Notes under the pieces: model-generated
Databases searched by the model: none
The model's input: the letters and a program-made list of their open reading frames with translations, nothing else
What the model was told of the DNA's origin: nothing
Assembly: GCA_017562135.1 (NCBI GenBank)
Contig: QEYB01000466.1
Span: 310,001-374,000, forward strand
Source of the DNA: Dipylidium caninum
Taxonomy: Eukaryota > Platyhelminthes > Cestoda > Cyclophyllidea > Dipylidiidae
Length of the DNA: 64,000 bases
Reading direction: 5' to 3'
Shown here: positions 13,201-25,200 of the stretch, in pieces
Numbering within the stretch: the stretch's first letter is position 1
Layout: every line of letters starts with the position of its first letter
Program-made: the position numbers and the translations under genes

Positions 13201-16200
13201 CGATCGTTATTCTTTGCTTACATAGGCTCGAGTCCGTCGTTTAAAAAAGAGGCAAATTTGTCGTATGTTGAGGCTGCTTTAGTGACAGATGCAACGGGTG
13301 GGTTTCTCGAGTGAATTAACCTAGTAGAGTAAGAATGAAACATATCCTTTGTTTGCTCACTGTGTGCTTCTAACCTAGCTGTCTCGACAGTTACTCATTC
13401 TTCTCATACCATCAAGAAGGATTCTCTCGAAGCTACCGTGGTGACAGAATTATCGCGTAAGTCTACAAGCCAATGCGTTTTGCAACTGCGCTCTTCTTCT
13501 GGACAACACTAATTGGATATTTCATTTGACAGATTTGAACCACGAAAATACTCGTTCGTCAGGTGAAAGCATTCCTCCAAGCGCCCGATATACTTTAGAT
13601 TTCCCGTCGGCTGCAGTAGTGATTTGTTCGCCCGTTGAGGCCATTTCGAACCTCGCCAGTATAATCCCTGCCTCCGGCAAGTCACTAATACTATGTTTAT
13701 CTGGTGCTACCAATCCACTTCGGGGCCTGGGGATTAAGTGACAACGTTATTCCCAGACATGTTATTTGGTGTAATATAGCGTTCTTTACGCCCTCTTCTC
13801 AAATTACTAATAATTGTCAGCCCTTCTAAGCCTCGCGACTTCTACCTTTATGATGGTTATCGGTATTAATTAACCTCCTGCTGTCTTCGAAACGTTCGTA
13901 TTCCATAACATTGTTTCACAACACCTTGCATTGTGTGTCCTTCTGTGACAATCTCTGTTCCTGAGTTCAAGGTCACTGTCACTTTTCCTACTTATCTTCA
14001 CCATGGAATTTACTTGACTAATGGCGTCTTAATTCTTGCCCTCTGGGCCGCTTCTATGGCGTGTGGCCTTTTTTTTCTGGCTGTAGTGTTCTCGGAATAG
14101 CGAAACATTCCTTTACCCAAAACTTAAGTGGCGCCATTTTTGGTTGAATCCTTCGTGTAATAAGAGAGTATAAATGTCGTTTTTTCACCTCTGAAGCGTC
14201 CTCTTAATTTATCCATTTCAGAAGATGCATGTGCTTCGACTGATATGCAGATATCTTGTAAGTTAGCCATTCATGTCTTGTATTTAACATTCTCTCTAAC
14301 TTTTCCATATATGACCTTTCTAATTCTTAAGCTTCCAAAAACACGACGGCTGATCGTCGTAGTCGTCTGGGGGATTCGGATCCAGCGTGTAGGAGAAGAA
14401 CTAGTTCTTCCTCCTTAGAGGTTGCCTCAATTATTGTCGATAGGGTAGACGTTTCTGGTGCGTCATTGGAAATCAGCTTTGTTTTCACAGAATAGATTAT
14501 TTATTTTTGCCTATTCGAAAGTGTTCATTTACCATTCCCAACAGCCCCTGAAGACGTGATTCGTCCTGATTCTTTGAATCCCAAAGCCGTCGCGACGGCT
14601 GATAGCGGGACGGAAGTCACCCGTGAGTCTTTTATAAATAAGGCTCATGTGAATAATTGGCGTTGATTAGTCATGATTTTTATCTTCCCTGTATTTTGGT
14701 CTTCCGATTTCCTTAATAGAATCTACGGAAGTGAATCCAACTCCTGCGGAAGCTGTTTCAACGACGCTCAGCGGGCACAGTGCATCTGGTAATCCAATCT
14801 CTTAATCTATGTGAATGTCTTGACTCATCTACATTCGACAGATGGAATTACATTTTTCCCATTTTAATATAATTCTCGAATGCAGAGGCAAGTGATTCCG
14901 TTGCCTGCGCCATGTCCACACTCGCTAGCCGGACGGAGGTTTCTGGTAGGTTTGACAGTTGCCTTAAACTCAAAGTTTGATTCGCAATCTACTGCTTAAT
15001 CTTTCTAATGCAGAACAGGAAAATTCTCACTTGATGGAAGCGAAGTGTCCAGATTCGGAAACCGCGCTTGTATCCGTCCGTAAGTAAAGGGTCTTACTAT
15101 TTTTGCTAATAATTCTTTTCTTCCTGATAAGTCAAATCATCTATTATTATTGCTGATAATGTTCCATTTGAATATTTGAACGGTAAACGGTATCAATTTT
15201 CTCTGGACTATAGCGCCAATTCCTCTTGTGACGGAAAGTGCTCAACAATCCCCGACAGCTTATTTTGGCAAATAGTAGCACAATTGTAATTTCTGGTAGG
15301 TTGCTGATGAGAGTTGACGCAGTTATTCATGCATGTGGACGAATCTTATCCTATTTATCTTTAGCTCAAGAAGAATCCAGGGTTTCTTCGTCTGAGAAAA
15401 CTTCTCTGGTTTGCTGTGCAACAGAAGCATTAGGTAAATTTGATGTCATTCTTACCAACTTTCGGTTAGGGCGTATATGCTTAATTCGAACACATATATT
15501 TGCTATTTAACAATCTTTCAGTTACCGAACAGTCGCCTCTTCTTTGCCCGCCGGAAAAGTCTGACACTGAAACAATCGTTTCTGCAGTACTGGTTAGTGG
15601 GGCAGAGGTTTCTCGTGAGTTCACCAGTAGGATAACAGATTTTTTGTAATAAAGATATATCTTTGATCACTTAAGCGTATCTTGTATGGTTGAGTTTATG
15701 AAAGCATTTATTAGCTTCTTATCGATAAGGGAAATCCAACTCACTTCTGTGCCTATTTTATAGCCTTTGTAGTTGAGAGTGTGACAAAGTCTTCCATAAA
15801 GCCACAGTGTAATCCACGAGATGATACTGCGAATGCCACTCAGGTCGATATTCCGGGTACAAAAACATTCTCAAACGCTGTCTTTTTTACAAGAATGGGA
15901 GGAAGGTCGTTGAGTTAGACACTTTTTCTTTCGTTTCAGTATCCTTAATCGAATCCGTGGTTTCCGCCGATGATACCGTGGCCGTTGAGGAGGTATGAAC
16001 ACACAGTAATCCAGTTCAAATGAATTTGTCTGGCATTTTGCCTGAAAGAGGTTTACCACTTTCTTTTCCTTGAAGCAACCAAAACGCCGAGTCACCTATC
16101 GTGGACGTCGAGCTGCTCAGAACATTAATGGTAGGCTCAATTCCCCCTATCATAATCCTTTCATCCTAGATTCAATAATGCAAGTCGACTTTGTGGGTCG

Positions 16201-19200
16201 TGCAAGACAAGCAGCGCGGTCCCTCCAAGGTACATTGTAAACTTTTTTCATTTAATATACGATAATTCTTTTTAGATCGGTGCATACTTGTGCCTAGAGA
16301 GAATGCACCAATACTGGGAACCGATTTAAATCAGGAACGTGATCAAGCTTTTAGACCTCAAGATCAGACGAGTTAGTAACCTCTTTTAACCTTAATGTCT
16401 TTTTGTCACCTTTCTATCACATTCTCCCTCTTGTTCTCATCAGTTACTGCGGCGCCAATTGGAACTTGTGAGTTTGCGGTCCCAGTTGATTCCGCTTCAA
16501 TGTCGGTGTCAGTATCAGAGTCTTGTGGTGAGTCGTGAAGCGGATGCTCTTGGCCCTCCATGGAATGCCTTTATATTAATGTACCTTGTTTTAAACAGCT
16601 TTGATGGAAACCAATCGTGGGTCGCCTACTATTATAACTGCGGAACATGTGGATAAATGCGACCTTGAAAACCCAGGTTGGTTGCAGGTCTGAGAATGCC
16701 CAAAAGAGTGAATTCGTTCATCCCAAGTACATTTTTATTTAATTTGTACTTCAGTTACCAATCAACCGAAAACTTCTCTCAGAGAAGGTGCTTCAATGGT
16801 CATTAGTTGTACAGAAGCGTCCGGTGAGGTTATTCTTTTCTCGCTATTACCTTTTAGCCAATTCTCAAGAGCGGCCCTTTACGTATGCGTATATACTCTC
16901 CATTTAGTTGTCGAGGCGTCACTGCATTTGCCTGCCTCAAGTGGAAGCAGTGATGATGCCGTTTCAATGTCTGTTAACACTTTAAATGATTTAATTGGTG
17001 AACCAAATAGTAATCTTCAGTCAAAAGAAATTATCGCTGAGGCAACTTCGATGGCAATTGGAAGGACTGAGGTCTTGGGCGAAGAACCGATTACATCACC
17101 TCTGTCAGGTGGAGTTGATGATGAAGTTCGTTCGGTCGCTGTTTTTACCACTCGTCCTTCGGCCACGAACTCGAACTCGCCACCGCTATGTGAAAATGAT
17201 TCTGAAAAAGTTTCTACGACTGTTAGTAGCTTTCACGTTTCTGGTGAGGTACCCAAGTCGTCACTTCCATCAAACAGAACTGATTCTGAGCTGACTTCAG
17301 CGGCTGTTGAAATGGTTGAAGTTGCGAATGAAAGGTCGGTTTCGCTTCCTCTGAATAGAATCAATGTCGAGGTTACTTCGATGGTTGCTGAGACAACTGA
17401 AGTTTTGGATGAAAGACCGAATCTTGTGCTCTTTTCAACTGAAAGTGATGATAAGCTCGTCTCAGCTGTAAGTGGGTCTGGTGATCAGCTGAGCTCCTTT
17501 CCTCCGTCGAAGGAAAATGAAGAACAGGCCCCGTCCGTTATCATCGTTTCCGGTAAATTCCTTCTGCGAATGCGTTTTTTCTTAACCCCCGTTCTATGTT
17601 CCTCTCCGTTATCCTGTTTGATATGTTCGAGTGACGTTTCCTTGCTTTTTAGATTTAAATGTTAACCGCCACTCGATTGGAAACGAAACGGTAGAAGAGG
17701 GCCAGTGATCTCCACGGTTCAAGGTAGGCATTCCTTGTTCACTTTTTCTGTCAATTTGTGAATTTCGGCTGAACCTGCTTCTTTTTAGCCTCAGTCGTTG
17801 AATCTCTGGTGTCTGTAACTGAAAGTTTAATTGCTGAAGAGGTGAATATTGCTTCGTATTTTTACTATTATGATTATCTACTATGTTTTCTTAACGCAAA
17901 TCATCTTTGTTCTTTTTGGAGGCGCCGAAACGAAGGATAACTTACATTGGACGCCGAGCTAAAAATCAAATCACTGGTAGACTTGATTTCCCAGTCAATG
18001 ACAGTGTTCTTTTAGATTCACTAATTCAAGTCGACCTCGCCGAACCGGTGGGTCAGAATCGACTTCCTGCGCCAGGTTTGTTCATCTCCCACAATCTCTG
18101 TGCATTCTAACTACTTTATTCTCTGTCAATCCTATTTGCCTAATGGAAGCAGCAATGTAATTGGCAGATTTCGAGACTCTGTGGGCATTCCTCTAATATT
18201 CTGTTTTCATTGCCCACTGAGACTCATTTTAAGGGGTATTTTCTGTTTTTTTTTCAATTTAGAATGCGAGGATGAGGTTCCAAAAGCCTTACTCCCTACT
18301 ACCACTACTACTGACATTCCTGGTAAGGATAGGCCTTTTGCTCATCGATAACACACAAACAAATGGAAATGCATCATGTCTTTTTTTAGTCTTGGGTGAG
18401 GATGTCTCACTACATGAAACGGAGAAGGTTATTGAGTGTGCAAAAGAGGAAACTAAAGGTAAGGTAAATCGGTTCACCTTTCTGTCTTCAATGTAAACTT
18501 CGTTTATTCGCGCTTTTGGATTATTCAGACCCCATCGGCTGCAGTCTTCCCCATCCAACTCCCGAACCCGACAATGATGCTGATGAAATGGTTCCCGTTT
18601 CAGAGGCTGTCTTTCTTGCGAATGTTTCGTTGTAGCTACTATTGCCTGTATTCGTTTATCATATGTTCACTATCTCCTAAACGTTGGGTCCCTCCTCGGA
18701 CTTCCGTTAAGGATCGAGGTACCGATTCTTTATCTTTTTATTACCCAGCTTTGCTTGTTGTGAATCACTTTTCTTTACTAAAGAAGAAAATTTATCACGG
18801 AATTGCCGCCTATTTCCACTTAATCACTCATCTTAAACGTCAGGCTTAGATCAATGTGGTGGCGACAATGCCGGACGACTCCCCGCGTGCTACGGAGAAG
18901 GATGTCACTGGAAATCAGGTCCCTTCTTTACGCAATCGAGTCAGACGAGGTTACCTTTTTGTCGTGCAGATGTTACTCGTGGGTTTACTTTTTTAATAGG
19001 TCCCCGACTATCCATTGTTGATGGAAGATGCACCTTCTTGCGAGTATGTTCTTTTTCCTCACTTCCGTATATTTGTGGAAGGGTCACTTTATCAAGAAAT
19101 CAGTTCCCTTAATAGAAGATTATCTTTTTTTATGCACTGGGGATCTCCGATATCACCCAATGCCTTTCTTTTCAGACACCGCCATGGTAACCAAACACTT

Positions 19201-22200
19201 CGCGTGCAAGTGTAAGTGATGCTTTTTGCAAACATCGGCGATATTCCTCTTCACTGAAACTATTTTATATGTCATTTTAATTTGTCAAGGACAACAAGCG
19301 AAGTGTGCGCTCCCGACGTGCTTTGGTTGACACCATGGAGGCGCAGAACGACACTGTCACAATGGAAATCTTAGCGTTGCGTCTCCATCAGGCAAAAGAA
19401 AACGTAGAAACAGGAGCACAATGAGGGTTTGTCTAACTTCTTGCTTTTATCTTTTCAACGGAGCCTAAATTGTGTTATGAAAATTTAGAGAGTTTGGTTT
19501 GTTTCGCTGAATTCGCTGCATGATGTTTCTACTTTCGTTTGTCTTACTGTAGGCGATGGGGATAACCGTATTGCAATCTCTGGTACGGTCGAACCATTGC
19601 TTCAAACTGTTGCTGCTGAAGATGCAACACAGGCTGTCTTCTCGCCGAATGTTTCTCGTATGTTCAGCGTTGGGTCTCCTCACTTCCATAGACTTAGCTG
19701 TTTTGATTTCACCTGGCAATTTCCAGCTTCTTGAATCCTTTTTTTAATGTCAACGGAGTACCGAAATGCCCATTTTAACAAAAATTGTGTTTTTTAACAT
19801 GTCATTAATTACTTGCCTCTTGACATTGTTACTAAAATTCGTTGCTTTCGTTTTATTGCTTAATAATATGTGTAAACGTCACTTAGATGACGTAGAGGTC
19901 GGGCATGCCGACAACTCCTCCCCTACGGAGAAGGATCTTGTCAGCGCATCGAGTCAGACCGAGACTGGAGGTATTCGTCGTTTACTTTATTACCCCGGCC
20001 ATCGTTTGTTGATGGGTCACTAACTTTCTTTTCTGTCTGGAAATAATCATTATGCTAAAAGAATATGTTCTATATTTTTTTCAGACACCTCCATGATAAC
20101 CAAAATACCTTTACGTATAAGTGTAAGTGGTGCTTTAGCAAACATAAGAGTTAGTGCTCTTCACATTGAACTTATTTTATATGTCTTTTCGATTTGTCAA
20201 GGACAACAAGCAGAGTCTGCGTTCCCGACGCGCTTTAGTTGAAACCATGGAGGCGCAGAACGACACTGTCACTATGGAAATCAGTGTTCCCTCTTTGTTA
20301 GGCAATCAGAACGTTGAACAGGAGCCAACTCAGGGTTTGTCCAACTTCTCACTTTTTGGCGTTTCACCTGATCTTAAAACGTTTATGAAAATTTAGAGAG
20401 TTTGATTTGTTTTGCTGAATTCTCTGCATCCCATTTCTACATTCGTTTGTCTAAATGTAGGCGATGGCAACAATAATATTGAGATTTCGGGCTTGATTCA
20501 ACCATTGCCTCAAACTCTTGCTGCTAAGGATACGACAGAGGCTGTCTTCTTACCAAATGTTTCTCGTATGTACATTGTTGGTTTTCCTCGTTTTCGTAGA
20601 CCTGGTGGTTTTTATTTCGCCTTTACACCTTTCAGCTTCTTTAGTCCTATTTTAATATTAACAGTGTCGAGGTGTCCAAGTTGACCAAAACGTTGGCTTT
20701 TTTATAATGTCATTAATTCTTTGATTCTAGTCACTGTTATTAAAATTCGTTGGTTTAGTTTTATTGCATAGTATGATCTGCATGTGTAAACGTCACTTAG
20801 ATGATGTGGTGGTCGGGCATGCCAACGGCTCCTCCCCTACGGAGAAGGATCTTGTCATTGCATCGAGTCAGACCAAGACAGGAGGTATGCACCGTTTGCT
20901 TTATTACTCCGGCTATCCTTTGTTGATGGAACACCTACTTTCTTTTCTGTCTGTAAACGAACATTATATCAGAAAAAATGTCCACTTGAGGACAGCCACT
21001 TTTATATTCACTGAGAATCTTTGATATCACGAATGGCCCTTTTTTTCAGACACCTCTATTATAACCAAAACAACTTCGCGTATAAGTGTAAGTGATACCT
21101 TAGTTAATATTGGAGGTGGTCCTCTGTACACTTAACCTATTTTGTTTTTTTTAATTTGTCAAGGACAACAAGCGAAGTGTGCGCTCCCGACGTGCTTTGG
21201 TTGACACCATGGAGGCGCAGAACGACACTGTCACTATGGAAATCAGTGTTCCTTCTTTATTAGGCAATCAGAACGTTGAACAGAAGCAAATGGAAGGTTA
21301 GTTCAACTTCTCACTTTTTGTCGTTGCAACTGATCTCAAAATGTTTATAGAAATTTATGGAAATTGCTTCGTTTTGCACAGTTCACTGCACTACACTTCT
21401 GCTTTCGTTTTTCTTAATGTAGCCGGTGGAGATAACCATATTGCAATCTCTGGTACAGTCGAGCCATTGTTTGCAACTGTTGCTGCTGAAGATGCAACAG
21501 AAGCTGTCTTCTTGCCGAGTGTTTCTCGTATGTTCATTGTTGGGTCTCCTCACTTCTGTAGACTTGACTGCTCCGATTTGCCTGTTGTCATTCTTACTAA
21601 AGTTTATCGGTTTAATTTCCGTATATAATCACTATCTCTAAACGTCACTTGGATAATGTGGTGGGCGGCAACGCCGACGACTCCCCGCCTACGGAGAAGG
21701 ATCTTGTCAACGCATCGAGTCAGACCGAGACTGGAGGTAAAAGTCGTTTATTACCCCGGCCGTCGCTTGTTGGTGGAATACCTACTTTCTTTCCCGTCTG
21801 GAAGCGCTCACTATATCAGAACAATGTCACCTTATAGAAAGTTTTTTTGTATGCACTGGGGATCTCCGATATCATCAATGCCTTTCTTTTCAGACACCTC
21901 TACAATAACCAAAGCAACTTCGCGTATAAGTGTAAGTGATGCTTTAGCAGACATCGAAGATATTCCTCTTCACTGAAACTATTTTATATGTCATTTTAAT
22001 TTGTCAAGGACAACAAGCGAAGTGTGCGCTCCCGACGTGCTTTGGTTGACACCATGGAGGCGCAGAACGACACTGTCACTATGGAAATCAGTGTTCCTTC
22101 ATTATTAGGCAACGAGAACGTAGAACAGGAGTACAATGAGGGTTTGTCTAACTTCTTGCTTTTTGTCCTTTCAACGGATCCTAAATTGTGGATGAAAATT

Positions 22201-25200
22201 TAGAGAGTTTGCTTTGTTTTGCTGAATTCGCTGCATTATATTTCTACTTTCGTTTGTCTTACTGTAGGCGATGGGGATAACCGTATTGCAATCTCTGGTA
22301 CGGTCGAACCATTGCATCAAACTGTTGCTGCTGAAGATGCAACACAGGCTGTCTTCTCGCCGAATGTTTCTCGTATGTTCAGCGTTGGGTCTCCTCACTT
22401 CCGTATATTTGGCTGCTCTAATATGCTTGTTGTCATTCTTATTAAAATTTATTGTTTCAATTTTATTTCTTATACAATCTCCATCTTTAAATGTCATTTA
22501 GACGATGTAGTGGTCGGGCATGCCGACGACTACCCGCCTGCGGACAAGGATCTTGTCAACGCATCAAGTCAGACCGAGACTGGAGGTATGTCATTTACTT
22601 TATTACTTCGACTATCCATTGTTGATGGAACACTTACTTTCTTTTCTATCTGAAAGCGGCCATTATATCAGAAGAATATGTTCTTTCAAGTATTATCAAT
22701 GTCTTTTTTTTCAGACACTCTTATGATAACCAAAACACCTTCGCGTATAAGTGTAAGTGATGCTTTAGCAAACATCGAAGATGGTCCACTTCACACTGAA
22801 CCTATTTCATGTTTTTTTTTAATGTGTTAAGGACAACAAGCGGAGTCTGCGTTCCCGTCGTGCTTTGATTGACAGCATGGAGGCACACAACGACATTGTC
22901 ACTTTGGAAATGAGTGTTGCGTCTCCATCAGGCAAAGAGAACGTTGGAGAGGAGCACGATGAGGGTTTGTCTAACTTCTCAGTTTTCACGTATCAACTGA
23001 TCCTAAATTGCCGATGAAAATGTTTAGAAATGGATTTGTTATGCTCAAATCACTGCATACATTTCTCTTTCATATGTCCAAATGTAGGCGATGGGGATAA
23101 TACTATCGCGATCTCGGGCACGATGGAACCATTAATTCAAACTGTTGTCCCTGCAGGTGCATCAAGTCTAGCAGTAGTTGAAGGTTTAAGATGCTCTTTA
23201 GTATTCATTTGTTTCATACTCGCTTATTATTTAATATCTCGCACCTTTCCTTTTCATATATCATGCGGTGGTCAAATTCAAACTGTCACTATAGAAGTTA
23301 ATGTTGCGTCTTTATTAGGCAATGAGAACGTTGGACAGGAGCAAAATGAGGTTTTGTCCAACTTCTCAGTTTTTGACGTTTCACTTGCTCCCAAAATGCT
23401 TACGGAAATTTATAGAAAGTGGGTTTTTTGGTGAATTCACTACATACATTTCTCTTTCATATGTTTAAATGTAGGCGATGGGGGCAACAATATTGCTATC
23501 TCGGCCACGATGAAACTCTTAATCCAAACTGTTGCCCCCGAAGATACATTAAATCGAGCAGTAGCTGAAGGTTTAAGATGTTCTTTAGTGCTCATTTGTT
23601 TTATATTCGTATATTTAATGTTTCACATCTTTTCTTTTTCATCATTCATTCGTTAGATTCACATTTTTCGTTTGTTTTTCGTCTTTCAGTCTCTGAAAAG
23701 CCTTCAGGCACGCCCCCATTGTCCCACCTGACCTCGGTTAGCGAGAACGTGCGAAGTAAGGAAGTCCACATATTCCTTGCATCTTTTTCATGATTATCTT
23801 CACATATTTCATTTTTTCTAGAATCCAATAGGAAAAGCAAAAGAACATCCAGTTCACTGGTTAGTGAAATCACCTCCTCCCCCCTTTTCCCTCTTCATCA
23901 CGTCTCTTGTTGTAATCTTTGTTGACGGTCTTGATTTTATAAGGGCAAAAAGAGGAATACGCGTTTACGCCGCACTTTGGTGGATTCATTGAATACCTCA
24001 AACAACAGTGCTGGCATGGAAATTAGCATCACCTCACCTGCATCTGGGCTTCATGCAAGTATGTCTCTCCCTTATCGTCTAAGAGTTCATTTCCTTCATA
24101 TTGGTAACAGCTCCCTTTGTTGAGGCAGACCATCCACGAATAGGTAGTTAATGCATGTAATTAGCAAGAATGTCGGTCTCCCTAACTAAAGGGAAGTGGA
24201 TAGTGCGCTCTAAGTCTCAGACATCGTTATCGATATGGTCCTGGGGTCCTCCTCTTTTACTACTGCAGGCGAAATCTTGAAATAGTTATTTAAGCAAAAT
24301 ATGTTTAAACCGTTCCGTGTTTTTTGCCGACAGTTATTTTATTAATGCCACCCATTATGAGTTGCCAAGTGTCGTGTATTTACTTCAAATTAGTCCACCT
24401 TTCAGTCATATTCTGTGGATTGTGTGCTTTTTTGCCTCACACTTTTTTGTTTACCTTCGGTTAGTAGTTATTAGGATCACCGACGGACATTATTTGGTGT
24501 GGGTCATGTTAACTAATAAGAGGGGTTCTGGTGAATTCTATGCCCCATACGTGTTTGATTTTCTTTCTCGTATTAGGTCTGCATAAAGATGCCTCCACAA
24601 TGACCCCTGTCAGTGTGGCCAACGAAATGGATGTATCAGGTAAAGATTACCCTTCCACGTTTTCCCCTTCCACATTTTCGAACATTTGAACCCGCCGAGT
24701 TAAGAAATGATGAGACTGTCAACGAAAATTTCATCTAGGAGTAAATCTGAAATCTTTTTCTAGGTAATAAAGGTCGTTGTAGTGGTAAATCTCTCAAATC
24801 TCTTCCCTATTGGCCTGGGACATCCCCATTCCAGCACTGACCTTGTCTTTTTTCAGGTGGCATTTTGGATGAAACCATTTTCGAGACTCCTCAGTCCGTT
24901 TCCCCACTTCGCGCTTGGCCATCGCCCCTTCGACGGTCGGGTTCGCTGGGCTACACCTGCCCCTCCCTCTCCGCCATGCCACTTATAGAATCAAAATCGA
25001 GGAACACTTTTGGTAAGTTAGACCCGTTTTCAACTTTCTGGTAAAGTATCCCGCTGCGATTAACGTTAAATAGCGGACTTTCATCTATCAGCTAGTAGCC
25101 GCTTCTCAGGGCGAACTGGTACTTTTTTGGGTGCATCGTCGCGGGTTACAGGGTCCCTGGGAATAACACACCGTCGAACAATTACACAGGAGGAAATCAG

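Noticed and set aside
15304..15356. Hammerhead-ribozyme-like string (CTGATGAG ... GACGAATC)
   Set aside because: The stem II halves are not complementary and the conserved GAAA is absent. It lies in an intron of the CENP-C-like gene.
22171..22497. Minus-strand frames recurring across the tandem array
   Set aside because: They are antisense shadows of the repeated plus-strand C exons and introns; the splice sites and phase logic support only the plus strand.
18529..23570. CRISPR-like or satellite array
   Set aside because: The period is about 0.9 kb and consists of exons with preserved splice sites and reading frames, so it is exon duplication inside a gene.
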